From positions 1-8,501 of the forward strand of contig CAYJRR010000164.1 of assembly GCA_964372275.1 (NCBI GenBank): a DNA stretch of 8,501 nucleotides, in the 5' to 3' direction. The number at the start of each line of letters is the position of its first letter. The first letter of the stretch is position 1. The position numbers and the translations under genes were made by a program. Below the pieces are notes generated by a model, which searched no databases, was not told where the DNA came from, and saw only the letters and a program-made list of their open reading frames with translations. This stretch comes from CAYJRR01 sp964372275 [NCBI: uncultured bacterium] (GTDB taxonomy: Bacteria > CAYJRR01). Below are positions 1-6,434 of this stretch, one piece after another.

Positions 1-1683
1 GAGCGCTTCTATCGGGCGCGCGGCTTTTACCGGGCGCGCGTCGAGGGTTGGCGGCTCGCCCGCGAGGGTCGTGGGCGGGCGCGGCTGGCGTTCGTTCTCG
101 ACGAAGGGCGGCCGGCGCGGATCCTTTCGCTCGCCGTCGACGGTCTCGACGCGCTGCCGCGGCCGGTGAGACAGGACGTGCGCCGCGATCTTCCGCTCCG
201 ACGCGGGGAGCCGCTCGACGAGGAGCGCTACGACGCGTCCAAGGCGCTCCTCCTCCAACGGCTGCGCGCGCGCGGCTACGCCTTCGCGGAGGTGGATGGA
301 CGGGCGGTCGTCGCCGCGGACGGCCGTTCGGCCGAGGTCCGGTTCGAGGCGACGCCCGGGGCTCCGTTCCGCTTCGGACCGATCGACGTGGAGGGTCACC
401 GCACCACCACCGGACGGCCGGTGCGGCTCGCGGCGCGCCTGACGCCCGGAGGCCCCTTCGACGCCGACGCCCTCGACCGCGCGCAGGCGTCGGTCTACGA
501 CCTCGGCATCTACCGCGCGGTCGCCGTCGAGCCCGGACCGCCCCTCCCCGGGAACCGGCTGCCGATCCGGATCGAGGTGCGCGAGCGCCCGCTCGAGTCC
601 TACGAGGTCGGCGTCGGCCTCGGCGCGGACGGCACGCGCCAGAAGGCGCGGCTCCGCGCGACCTACCGCCACGCGAATCTCTTCGGCGGGCTCGACCGCC
701 TCGAGGCGACCCTGATCGGCGGATACGCCGTCCTTCCGTCGATCTTCGCCCTGGCGCGCGGCGGCCCCCTGTGGGGGGCGGAGGCGCGATTCCGGCGGCC
801 GCACCTCTTCCGGCGCCGGCTGACGCTCGCCGCGTCGCTGAACCTGGAGCGCGCGATCGAACCTTCGTTCACCGAGGACGCCGCGCGCGCCACCGTCGGC
901 ATCGACCGCGAGGTGAGGAGGCTCCGCGTCGGCGCCGGCTACGGTCTGATCGTCTACCGGTTGACCGGCGTGGTGGCCGCCGACGAACCGACCGGCACCC
1001 CGACCCGCCGCCTCGACCGCTGCCCGACCCCGTGCACGCTCTCCTACGTCGAGCCGCGCGTCACGTGGGACCGGCGCGACGACCCGGTCGAGCCGCGTCA
1101 CGGGTGGCTGGCGGCGCTGCAGGTGGAGTCCGGCGGCGGACCGTTGGGCGGCACGCACGACTACCTGCGCCTCGCGCCCGAGGTTCGCGGCTACGTCGGT
1201 CTTCCGGTCGGCGCACACGAGAAGACGATCGCCCTGCGCGCCAAGGCCGGGTGGCTGCGCCCGCGGACGGGGACGAGCCCGGTGGTGCGCCGCTTCTTCG
1301 GCGGCGGACCCGACGGCCACCGCGGCTACGCGCTGAACCGCTTCGCGCCGATGGTTCGCCGCCGGGGCGGCGGCACCACGCCGATCGGCGCCGACCGGCT
1401 CCTCGAGCTGTCGGCGGAGTACCGGCAGGAGCTGGGGGCCGGCTTTCTCGGAACGGCGTTCGTCGACGCCGGCGCCGCCGGCGACGGGATCGCGGCGCTG
1501 CGGCCGTCCGGATGGAGTTGGGCCGTCGGACCGGGGATCCGGCGGCGCACGCGCATCGGCACGGTGCGGCTCGACGTCGGATGGCTCGTGTCCGGACCGG
1601 CGCGCCGGACGGTCGATCCGCCGCATTTCCCGGTGCGCGACCCACGCTGGGTCGTCCACGTCGGGCTGGGGGAGAGCTTTTGA
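1..1683 (+). CDS. tamA: Omp85-family outer-membrane protein, TamA/BamA-like (5' end missing)
   Basis: The frame is open from base 1, so the start, the signal peptide and most of the first visible POTRA domain lie outside the window; 560 residues are visible. Residues 1-38 look like the end of one POTRA domain (an RFYRARGFY helix followed by a strand). Residues about 39-121 and 122-195 look like two further POTRA domains, and about 196-560 a beta-barrel with many alternating aromatic strands. The family hallmark in barrel loop 6 is present at residues 431-443 (RFFGGGPDGHRGY), with the conserved Arg at 441. The last residue is Phe, as expected of a barrel recognised by BamA. In this family POTRA domains act in the periplasm and the barrel in the outer membrane, inserting or exporting proteins. 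The overlapping downstream tamB-like gene favours a TamA role over BamA. Two cysteines, C341 and C345, sit in a predicted loop. The family is secure; the TamA assignment rests mainly on context. Confidence 0.88.
   Translation, partial: ERFYRARGFYRARVEGWRLAREGRGRARLAFVLDEGRPARILSLAVDGLDALPRPVRQDVRRDLPLRRGEPLDEERYDASKALLLQRLRARGYAFAEVDGRAVVAADGRSAEVRFEATPGAPFRFGPIDVEGHRTTTGRPVRLAARLTPGGPFDADALDRAQASVYDLGIYRAVAVEPGPPLPGNRLPIRIEVRERPLESYEVGVGLGADGTRQKARLRATYRHANLFGGLDRLEATLIGGYAVLPSIFALARGGPLWGAEARFRRPHLFRRRLTLAASLNLERAIEPSFTEDAARATVGIDREVRRLRVGAGYGLIVYRLTGVVAADEPTGTPTRRLDRCPTPCTLSYVEPRVTWDRRDDPVEPRHGWLAALQVESGGGPLGGTHDYLRLAPEVRGYVGLPVGAHEKTIALRAKAGWLRPRTGTSPVVRRFFGGGPDGHRGYALNRFAPMVRRRGGGTTPIGADRLLELSAEYRQELGAGFLGTAFVDAGAAGDGIAALRPSGWSWAVGPGIRRRTRIGTVRLDVGWLVSGPARRTVDPPHFPVRDPRWVVHVGLGESF
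1668..1674 (+). promoter_or_regulatory. Ribosome binding site that fixes the tamB TTG start
   Basis: GGGGGAG lies five bases before a TTG codon at 1680. The TTG overlaps the TGA stop of the upstream gene (TTGA), an arrangement typical of translational coupling. No ATG or GTG nearby has a comparable site, so this decides the start of the downstream gene. Confidence 0.55.
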
Positions 1684-4493
1684 CCCCTGCCCGAGCGGCC
1701 GCCGTCTTCCGCCGCATCGCCCCGTGGACCGGGGCGCTCGCGGTCGTCGCTGCGTGCGAGACCGTGCGCGGACCGGTCGGCGAGCGCGCGCTCGAGCACC
1801 GGCTCCGCGCCGCGGTGGAGACGGCGACCGGTCTTTCGCTCGAGGTCGGTTCGATCGAGCTGGCACACGGTCCGTCGGTCACCGCGAAGCGGGTGGTGTT
1901 CCGGGAACGGGACGGAACGGCCGCCGCGTCGATCGACCGGGTCGTCGTCGCGCTCGATCCGGAGGCGCTGCTCCGCGGGCGGCTGCGCCTGCGCTCGGTC
2001 GTCGACGGGGCGCGCGGGGACGCGATCCGGCTCGCCGCACCGCTCCGGCACCGGTCCGCGCACGCCCCCCGGCGATCGCCCCCCGTCCCCGGTCCCCTGG
2101 AGATCGACCTCCGGATGCGCGGGGCCGACCTGCGCGCCGGCGCCGCGCCGCCGGTCGAAGGGGTCGACCTCGCCCTCACGCTGCGCCTTCGACCCGGGCA
2201 TGCGTCGGTCACGACCGTCGCGCGCGGACGCGTCGACGACCCGGTCACGGTGATCGCCCGCGTCGAGCGGGAGGGCGACGGACGCTGGTCGATCGCCGGG
2301 CGCGTCGACCTCGCGCCCCGCGGCCGGATCGCCGTCGACGGCGTGTGGCCGCCGTCCCACGCCCGACCGCTCGTCGGCACCGCGCGCGGTCTCGCGTGGG
2401 CCTTGCCGCCGGGACGTGGGTCCGCCATCCCCGCCCCTTTGCGGCGAGGGCGCGCCGACGCCGACCTCCGCGTCGAGGATCGGTCGCGCGCGCGGCTGCG
2501 CGGCGTGCTGCGCTTCCCGAACCGCGTCCGGCTCGCCTTTGCCGGCGGTCGGCGAGGCGATCGGGTCTACGGGACGATCGACGCCTCGGGGGCGGCCGGA
2601 GCGATCGCCTCCGCCGCGGCCACGGCCGAGCTCTCGCCCGGCCGCCTGCGTCCGCGCACCGCCGTCGTCGTCGGCGATCTCGACCCGGGCCAGGCGGCCC
2701 GGGCGGGCCTGCTCTCGCCCTCCCTCGCGGCCCGGTTCCGGGGAGGCGAGCGGGTGTCGGCCGTCGTCCGCGCGGACGGCGATCGCGTGCTCGCGCGCGC
2801 GACGCTCGCCGGTGCGCGCCTGCCGCTGGTCGAAGCGCCGCCGCTGCGGCTGGAGATCGGCTCGGCGACGGCGGTCGTCTCTCTCCATGGGCGAGACCTC
2901 CGCGGATCGATCCGGTCCGACGCGCGCCACACCCTCCTCGTCTCCGCTCGGGGGGCCGCGTGGCGCGCGAACGGGACGATCGTTCCCGCCCTCGCCCCCG
3001 CCCTCGAGGCGCTCGAGTCCGCCGCCGGCGTCGAGGTCGCGCCGGCGGCCTCCTTCGCGGTCGACGGCACCGCCCCGCGACCGTCGGCGTGGACCTTCGC
3101 CCACGGGGCTGGCGCGACGCTCGCCGCCTCGGCGCAGGTCGGTCCGTCGAACGTGACGTCCCGCGGACGCTGGCGGACCGCGCCGCTCTCGGCCGCGATC
3201 GCCGTCGACGGAGTCGATATCGCGGGGCTCGTCCCGGCGGCCGGAGACCTGCGGGAGATCCACGGCACGCTCGACGCGCGCGGGTTGGTGGAGGGCTCGA
3301 TCGACGAGCCCGTCCCGTCGATCCGCGTCACGCTCCGTGACGGGGGGGTCGTGAGCCGGGCCGTCGGCCGGATCGACGGCCTCCACGTGGAAGGCTCGGT
3401 CGGTCGGGCGGCGGTTCGCGTCACCCGGGTTCGGGCGCGCGGCGGCCGCGGCGACCTGTTCCTGACGGGCGATGCCCGCGCGACGGGGGACGGGTGGAGC
3501 CTCCTCGGCCGGCTTCGCGCACGGCGATTCGCGTTGGCGGGCGAGCGGTTCTCCGGCGAGATCGACGCCGCGGCCTCGTTCCGCGGGCGGATGCGGGGAC
3601 GCCGGGTCGAGGCCACGTTCGACCTGGAGGAGGGACGCCTTCGACTGCCGTCGCGGCGACGCAAGGCGGTGCAGCCGCTGGCGCCCCATCCGGAGATCGT
3701 GGTCCTCGTGGCGGACGAGGAACGGGCAAAGGTGCGGGGGGCCGATGCGCCATCGCGGCCGGTCGACGTCCATCTCCGCGTCCGCGCCCCCGGGAACGTG
3801 CGCCTCGAGGCCCGCGACCTCGATCTCGAGGCGAAAGGCAGCCTCGCCATCGACGTCGGCCCCGGTCCGGTGCGGCTGACCGGGACCGTCGAATCGATCG
3901 CCGGAACCGCCACGCCGATGGGCCGACGGTTCCGGCTCGAGGAGGCGACGCTCACCTTCGCCGACGACCGTCCCCGCGAAGGGGAGATCTTCGCGCGCGC
4001 GGTGCACGAGATCGAAGGAACGCCGCGGACGACGATCGAAGCCCGCGTGCGCGGACCGATTCGCCAGCCCGAGCTCGACCTCCGCTCCGATCCTCCCCTG
4101 CCCGAGACCGCCATCGCCTCGCTGCTGCTCCTCGGGGAGACGGGGACCGAGCCCGGATTCGAAGCCGACGGGCCGACCGGTGCCGGCCGGGCGGCGACGG
4201 TGCTCGGAAGCGCCCTCACCGGCGAGTTGCGCCGCCGGCTGCAGAGGACGATCCCCGTCGACGTGCTGGCGCTGGAGCCCGGCGACGCCACGGCCGAGGG
4301 CCGCTTGCGGGTCGGAAAGAGGCTTTGGAACGGTCTGGTCCTGACGTACGCGCACGCCTTCGGCGCGGTGGAGGAGGACGGCGTGAACGTCTTGCGCCTC
4401 GAATACCGGTTTCACCGCGTCTGGCAGCTCGTGACCGAGCTGACCGACGGAAACCGGGGGACGGTCGACGTGGTCTGGACACGAGAACATTGA
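1680..4493 (+). CDS. tamB: TamB-like translocation/assembly protein (DUF490)
   Basis: This 937-residue protein starts at TTG, overlapping the upstream stop. TamB pairs with TamA-type barrels and spans the periplasm as a long beta-helical groove; in known members it is anchored in the inner membrane and is implicated in phospholipid transport and barrel-protein assembly. The family signature is at the C-terminus: a GRRF / LTF block near residues 742-765, then SDPPLP and SLLLLGE near 803-820, then a closing region with RLRVGKRL and LRLEYRF. The middle is a long run of short alternating strands with AsmA-like character. It is shorter than the roughly 1,260 residues of the E. coli protein. The N-terminus (residues 1-26) has Arg residues, a short hydrophobic stretch and then VAAC, which may be a lipobox instead of the usual membrane helix. 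The protein ends in WTREH, not in an aromatic residue. The same reading frame stays open far upstream inside the previous gene, but that part is arginine-rich shadow and not coding. The family is confident; the start is less certain. Confidence 0.87.
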   Translation: MTPARAAAVFRRIAPWTGALAVVAACETVRGPVGERALEHRLRAAVETATGLSLEVGSIELAHGPSVTAKRVVFRERDGTAAASIDRVVVALDPEALLRGRLRLRSVVDGARGDAIRLAAPLRHRSAHAPRRSPPVPGPLEIDLRMRGADLRAGAAPPVEGVDLALTLRLRPGHASVTTVARGRVDDPVTVIARVEREGDGRWSIAGRVDLAPRGRIAVDGVWPPSHARPLVGTARGLAWALPPGRGSAIPAPLRRGRADADLRVEDRSRARLRGVLRFPNRVRLAFAGGRRGDRVYGTIDASGAAGAIASAAATAELSPGRLRPRTAVVVGDLDPGQAARAGLLSPSLAARFRGGERVSAVVRADGDRVLARATLAGARLPLVEAPPLRLEIGSATAVVSLHGRDLRGSIRSDARHTLLVSARGAAWRANGTIVPALAPALEALESAAGVEVAPAASFAVDGTAPRPSAWTFAHGAGATLAASAQVGPSNVTSRGRWRTAPLSAAIAVDGVDIAGLVPAAGDLREIHGTLDARGLVEGSIDEPVPSIRVTLRDGGVVSRAVGRIDGLHVEGSVGRAAVRVTRVRARGGRGDLFLTGDARATGDGWSLLGRLRARRFALAGERFSGEIDAAASFRGRMRGRRVEATFDLEEGRLRLPSRRRKAVQPLAPHPEIVVLVADEERAKVRGADAPSRPVDVHLRVRAPGNVRLEARDLDLEAKGSLAIDVGPGPVRLTGTVESIAGTATPMGRRFRLEEATLTFADDRPREGEIFARAVHEIEGTPRTTIEARVRGPIRQPELDLRSDPPLPETAIASLLLLGETGTEPGFEADGPTGAGRAATVLGSALTGELRRRLQRTIPVDVLALEPGDATAEGRLRVGKRLWNGLVLTYAHAFGAVEEDGVNVLRLEYRFHRVWQLVTELTDGNRGTVDVVWTREH

Positions 4494-4509
4494 TGACCTT
4501 GGTTCTGGC

Positions 4510-4722
4510 ATGGCCGACCCCACCCGCGATCCCCTCACCGGAAACGGATCGGCGGGCTCGTCCCCCGCGGAGGAGCCGCACGCCGAAGAGCCGCTCGAAG
4601 CGGCCGGCGATCTCCTCCGCCGGGCGCGCGAATGGATCGTCGAACACCCCGGCTGGTCGGTGATCGGGGCGGTCGCCGCGGGGTACCTCTTCTCCAAGCT
4701 CGTCGCCCGGCGAGGCCGCTGA
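4510..4722 (+). CDS. DUF883 (ElaB/YqjD-type) C-terminal-anchored small membrane protein
   Basis: This 70-residue protein begins at ATG 4510, 16 bases after the tamB stop and without a clear SD, so it probably depends on reinitiation by ribosomes finishing tamB. Residues 1-30 are polar and acidic, and 31-45 form a charged amphipathic helix (LLRRAREWIVEHP). Residues 48-66 are a single membrane segment ending in basic ARRGR. The HPGW block followed by a short hydrophobic tail and arginines resembles the C-terminus of DUF883 proteins (E. coli YqjD, ElaB), which anchor in the inner membrane and bind stationary-phase ribosomes. It is shorter than the roughly 100-residue family members and lacks most of their coiled coil, so ribosome binding cannot be assumed. 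It overlaps the next gene as ATGA. The gene is likely real; its function is inferred only from the tail. Confidence 0.72.
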   Translation: MADPTRDPLTGNGSAGSSPAEEPHAEEPLEAAGDLLRRAREWIVEHPGWSVIGAVAAGYLFSKLVARRGR

Positions 4723-5027
4723 TGGAGCGACCGGACGGCGCGGCCGAAGAGCTTCTGCGGCGCGCCCGCACGATTCGGGCCGAGATCGCCGGGATCGGCT
4801 CGGTCCTCGGCGCGATCGCCCGCTCGACGCGGGAGCGCGTCGACGTGTCGAGGCGGGTGCGCGAGCGTCCGGCACGGACGCTCCTCACCGCCGCGGCCGC
4901 CGGATACGTCGCCGGCGGCGGGTTCTTCACCCCCACCACCGGAACGCTCGTGCGCGTGGGCTTCCGCCTCTGGTTGATCCCCCTTCTCCGACGCCAACTG
5001 TTGCACTCACGGGAGTACGAAGAATGA
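4722..5027 (+). CDS. Unassigned small membrane-associated protein
   Basis: This 101-residue protein starts at ATG 4722, overlapping the previous TGA (ATGA), with GAGG at 4712-4715 six bases upstream. Residues 7-48 form a charged, probably helical region, and about 53-69 are small and hydrophobic (Ala/Gly-rich). Residues 76-90 form a second amphipathic or hydrophobic stretch (VRVGFRLWLIPLL), and the tail is basic then acidic. I do not recognise a named family. The segment at residues 48-62 (ERP, then AAAAGY) matches the membrane entry of the preceding DUF883-like protein at 7 of 15 positions, and both carry LLRRAR near the helix start, so they may be diverged tandem copies. Its position resembles that of the YqjE-type holin-superfamily protein beside YqjD in E. 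coli, but the sequence does not establish that identity. It overlaps the next start by ATGA. The gene is well supported by coupling; its function is unknown. Confidence 0.68.
   Translation: MERPDGAAEELLRRARTIRAEIAGIGSVLGAIARSTRERVDVSRRVRERPARTLLTAAAAGYVAGGGFFTPTTGTLVRVGFRLWLIPLLRRQLLHSREYEE
5011..5015 (+). promoter_or_regulatory. Ribosome binding site of the YtxH-like gene
   Basis: GGGAG lies eight bases before ATG 5024. That ATG overlaps the TGA of the previous gene, so the site supports this start within a coupled operon. Confidence 0.5.
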
Positions 5028-5347
5028 CTTTTGCCGACATCATCGAGGGACTCACCGACCTGACCCAGTCGACCGGAGCCGCCGTCCGCCGCGGCGCGCG
5101 CAAGGTTTCGCGGCTCGACCGCGAGGACCTGCTCGCCGCGCTCGGGTTGGAGCCGAAGCGCACCGTCGCGGAGAAGGCGATCCCGGCCGCCGGCTACGTC
5201 GCGCTCGGGCTGCTCGCCGGCATCGGACTCGGTCTGCTGTTCGCCCCGAGACCGGGTTACGAGCTGCGCGAGACGCTCAACGAACAGCTCAAGACGGCGA
5301 TGAAGAAGGGCGAAGGCGTCGTCGAAGAGGCGGTCGGCCGGTCGTAG
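5024..5347 (+). CDS. YtxH-domain small membrane protein
   Basis: This 107-residue protein has an N-terminal amphipathic helix (1-25), a basic stretch (21-34) and one membrane segment at about 53-75. It then has the YtxH hallmark at about 69-82: LGLLFAP followed by a Gly and a charged ELRE helix. The C-terminus (80-103) is a charged helix that could form a coiled coil. YtxH-type proteins are small, single-pass, mostly uncharacterised membrane proteins linked to general stress in Firmicutes, and related domains appear in gas-vesicle-associated proteins. The start overlaps the previous stop (ATGA), and a GGGAG lies eight bases upstream. It is the last gene of the tam-linked cluster, followed by a 61-base gap. 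The domain call is fairly confident; the role here is not known. Confidence 0.78.
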   Translation: MTFADIIEGLTDLTQSTGAAVRRGARKVSRLDREDLLAALGLEPKRTVAEKAIPAAGYVALGLLAGIGLGLLFAPRPGYELRETLNEQLKTAMKKGEGVVEEAVGRS

Positions 5348-5369
5348 GCCCTCCGCGCCCGCGGGACGC

Positions 5370-5384
5370 GCGGCGGTTCGCCGC
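5370..5384 (+). terminator. GC-rich hairpin in the gap after the YtxH-like gene
   Basis: GCGGCG, a three-base GTT loop and CGCCGC form a perfect 6-bp stem. It lies 23 bases after the stop of the small-gene cluster and 25 bases before the next start. There is no T-run after it, so it is not a classic intrinsic terminator. It may slow polymerase, stabilise the upstream mRNA 3' end, or be chance in GC-rich DNA. Confidence 0.25.
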
Positions 5385-5392
5385 AGTTCGGG

Positions 5393-5398
5393 TAGCAT
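5393..5398 (+). promoter_or_regulatory. Possible -10 element of the RNA methyltransferase gene
   Basis: TAGCAT (four of six matches to TATAAT) ends ten bases before the ATG at 5409. No convincing -35 element and no SD are visible. If used, transcription would start within a few bases of the start codon, giving a nearly leaderless message. AT-richer hexamers are rare in this sequence, but this is weak evidence alone. Confidence 0.28.
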
Positions 5399-5408
5399 CC
5401 GGGCGGCG

Positions 5409-6239
5409 ATGCCGCTCTCCCGAAAGAACCCACGCGTCCAGGCCGCCCGCCGGCTGGCGCGAAGCGCCTCGGCGCGCGCCGAGGCGGGCGCCTTCCTGCT
5501 CGAAGGTCCGAAGCCGATCTCGGAGGCGGTCGCGCACGGAGCGCGGCTCCGTGAAGCGTTCGTCTCGCCGGCCCTCGACACCCGCCCGACCGGCCGGTCG
5601 GTCCGGGCCCAGCTCGCGCGCGCCGGCGTCCCGCTCTTCGAGGTCGACGACCGCACGCTGGCCGATCTGGCGGAGGTCGAGTCGGCCAACGGGATCGTCG
5701 CCGTGGCCGAGATCCCGCCGGGGGCGGCCGAGAGCCTCCTCGACGCGGACGGAGACCTGCTCCTCGCCTCCGGTGTGCAGGATCCGGGGAACGCCGGTGC
5801 GCTGGCGCGCATCGCGGCGGCGGCCGGCTTCTCGGGGCTGGTCGCCGACCGCGCGACCGCCGACCTCTTCTCGCCGAAGGCGGTGCGTGGCAGCGCCGGC
5901 TGCGTGCTTCGGCTCCCGGTCGACCGCGTCGCCGACCTTCCCGCCTACGCGCGCCGGCTGGCGTCGGGGGGCGTGCCGGTGCTCGCGGCGACGCCGCGCG
6001 GCGGCGGCGATCCGTTCGCCCCGCGCGACCGCGCGCGCGTGGCGATCGTGGTGGGCGCCGAGGGGAGGGGCCTTCCGCCGGAGGTCGAAGCGGCGTGCAC
6101 CGGCCGGCTCACGATCCCGATGGCGCCGGGCGTCGAATCGCTCAACGTCTCCGCCGCCGCCGCCGTCCTCGCCTTCGCCCTCCGCGCCGGGCGGTCCGCC
6201 CTCCGGGCTTCCTCGGGGACTCCCCGCACCCCTCGTTAG
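5409..6239 (+). CDS. TrmH/SpoU-family RNA 2'-O-ribose methyltransferase
   Basis: This 276-residue SPOUT enzyme transfers methyl from S-adenosylmethionine to a ribose 2'-OH of rRNA or tRNA. An N-terminal substrate-binding domain is seen at about 1-100, with the FLLEG strand at 29-33 typical of SpoU substrate-binding domains. The trefoil-knot catalytic domain follows with all three motifs. Motif 1 is DPGNAGALAR at 125-134, with N128 and R134. Motif 2 is VGAEGRGL at 215-222, with E218. Motif 3 runs from IPM at 236 to ESLNVS at 243-248, with S244 and N246. These match the catalytic and cofactor residues of TrmH-type enzymes. The length and domain order resemble RlmB-like 23S rRNA enzymes, but sequence alone does not define the nucleotide modified. 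The C-terminus adds a short basic Ser/Pro tail. No SD precedes the ATG. The last four bases overlap the stop of the convergent gene. Function is confident at family level. Confidence 0.9.
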   Translation: MPLSRKNPRVQAARRLARSASARAEAGAFLLEGPKPISEAVAHGARLREAFVSPALDTRPTGRSVRAQLARAGVPLFEVDDRTLADLAEVESANGIVAVAEIPPGAAESLLDADGDLLLASGVQDPGNAGALARIAAAAGFSGLVADRATADLFSPKAVRGSAGCVLRLPVDRVADLPAYARRLASGGVPVLAATPRGGGDPFAPRDRARVAIVVGAEGRGLPPEVEAACTGRLTIPMAPGVESLNVSAAAAVLAFALRAGRSALRASSGTPRTPR

Positions 6240-6421
6240 CGGGGCTTCTTCCGGGGCTTGCGCGGCGAACGCTCGATCCTGTCGATCCGGCGCGACAGCT
6301 CGGACACCCGGTCGGCCATCGACTGGAACTCCTTCCGACTCGGAAGCTGGATGGCGCGCTCCAACTTCTCCAGCGCGTCCTTCATGCTCTGAAGCAAGGC
6401 GTCGAGGGGGGCGTTGGTCAT
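6236..6421 (-). CDS. Small coiled-coil protein with basic tail, phasin/PhaE C-terminus-like
   Basis: This 61-residue protein is predicted to be helical at 4-25. It then has LPSRKEF at 26-32, a heptad-patterned helix at about 33-51 (MADRVSELSRRIDRIE), and a Lys/Arg/Pro tail at 52-61. The LPSR-plus-heptad layout resembles the C-terminal segment of phasins and of the PHA synthase subunit PhaE, and basic Pro-rich tails occur in DNA-binding phasins such as PhaF. Here the segment stands alone, without the main phasin domain, so granule association is only a guess. The start ATG lies 13 bases after the stop of the upstream membrane-protein gene, with GGGAA about four bases before it. The stop TAA overlaps the TAG of the convergent methyltransferase gene. 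It is probably a real gene, the third in the moeA unit; its function is unknown. Confidence 0.6.
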   Translation of the reverse strand: MTNAPLDALLQSMKDALEKLERAIQLPSRKEFQSMADRVSELSRRIDRIERSPRKPRKKPR

Positions 6422-6434
6422 GGCGTTCCCGCGG

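Noticed and set aside
48-1679. The tamB reading frame stays open through most of the Omp85 gene, suggesting one 1,481-residue protein.
   Set aside because: The upstream part translates to low-complexity Arg/Ala/Pro sequence with no domain, while the overlapping frame gives clear POTRA and barrel sequence. High GC removes stop codons from unused frames.
2567-4291. A second long antisense open frame over tamB (574 residues).
   Set aside because: It has the same Ser/Arg/Pro shadow composition, no motif and no promoter or SD.
3494-4663. Plus-strand open frame running across the end of tamB into the DUF883-like gene.
   Set aside because: It is an Arg-rich out-of-frame shadow; the two real genes either side explain the sequence.
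1326-5006. Very long open frame (1,226 residues) antisense to the tam genes.
   Set aside because: Its translation is rich in Arg, Gly, Asp and Pro without recognisable domains and mirrors the codon bias of the sense genes; it is a GC-rich shadow.
6147-6170. GCC-repeat-like run that could be a simple repeat.
   Set aside because: It encodes the alanine-rich helix just after motif 3 of the methyltransferase, which is normal for the family in GC-rich DNA.
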